Assembly (NCBI RefSeq): GCF_021440345.1
Contig: NZ_JAKCNS010000003.1
Coordinates: 1-64,000 of the forward strand
DNA from: Kluyvera intermedia
GTDB lineage: Bacteria; Pseudomonadota; Gammaproteobacteria; Enterobacterales; Enterobacteriaceae
Direction: 5' to 3'
DNA length: 64,000 nucleotides
The translations under genes and the position numbers were made by a program. Positions 63,939 to 64,000 of the stretch are shown here, piece after piece (position 1 is the first letter of the stretch; every line of letters starts with the position of its first letter). The notes beneath the pieces are model-generated. The model searched no databases. It worked only from the letters and a program-made list of their open reading frames with translations, and had not been told where the DNA came from.

Positions 63939-64000
63939 TCAAAAAACCAGCTTATGTTGAAATAGCCGCATATTCTACCCGTTATCGCGAGTCTCGCCAA

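Noticed and set aside
1-64000. CRISPR array or rRNA operon
   Set aside because: No regularly spaced direct repeats of CRISPR size and no rRNA sequence were seen; the only structural RNA gene is serT.

Overview
The window is a 64 kb chromosomal segment of an Enterobacteriaceae bacterium (Escherichia/Citrobacter/Enterobacter/Klebsiella group). From serT (8.6 kb) to msbA (63.9 kb) the gene order is that of the E. coli K-12 serT-yccA-ompA-fabA-pyrD-pepN-ompF-mukB-kdsB-msbA segment, read in reverse, and most proteins are near full-length matches to what I remember of their E. coli counterparts. I cannot name the species from sequence alone.

Region 1 (1 to about 8.6 kb) is one end of a lambdoid, Rac-like prophage inserted at the 3' end of tRNA-Ser(UGA). 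Its immunity region is divergent. Leftward run a YdaS/Cro-like regulator, a CII-position (YdaT-like) protein, a DUF1376/DnaT-like replication initiator, a DnaC-like helicase loader, a PerC-family regulator and a partial AT-rich gene cut by the window edge. Rightward run a short CI-like repressor without a peptidase domain, a 61-residue peptide with internal repeats, an Rrf2-type regulator without cysteines, a RecE-like protein whose nuclease is a DEDDh domain, a DUF4224 protein and the tyrosine integrase. A 19-bp element that carries an ATG (CGAGTTTTGACCAATGACC) occurs four times. Each copy lies just before a gene, points in the direction of transcription, and in three cases begins within 6 nt of the preceding stop codon.

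Region 2 (8.6-21 kb) holds serT, an orphan peptide-binding protein, yccA (with a CpxR-type box), tusE, acyP, rlmI, hspQ, yccU, mgsA, helD, yccF, yccS, sxy and sulA (with a perfect-palindrome LexA box). Region 3 (21-37 kb) holds ompA, matP, lonH, fabA (FadR and FabR sites), rmf, pqiCBA, uup, rlmKL, ycbX, zapC, pyrD (PurR box and leader hairpin) and ssuE. Region 4 (37-64 kb) holds pepN, pncB (NadR box), asnS, ompF, aspC, gloC, mepK, ldtD, mukBEF-cmoM, elyC, ycbJ and the kdsB-ycaR-ycaQ-lpxK-msbA lipid A/KDO block.

Compared with the E. coli K-12 layout, the elf fimbrial genes and ssuADCB are missing between pyrD and pepN, which leaves ssuE alone. A lone periplasmic binding protein sits between serT and yccA. 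The backbone is otherwise ordinary; the prophage early region is where the unexplained structure lies.
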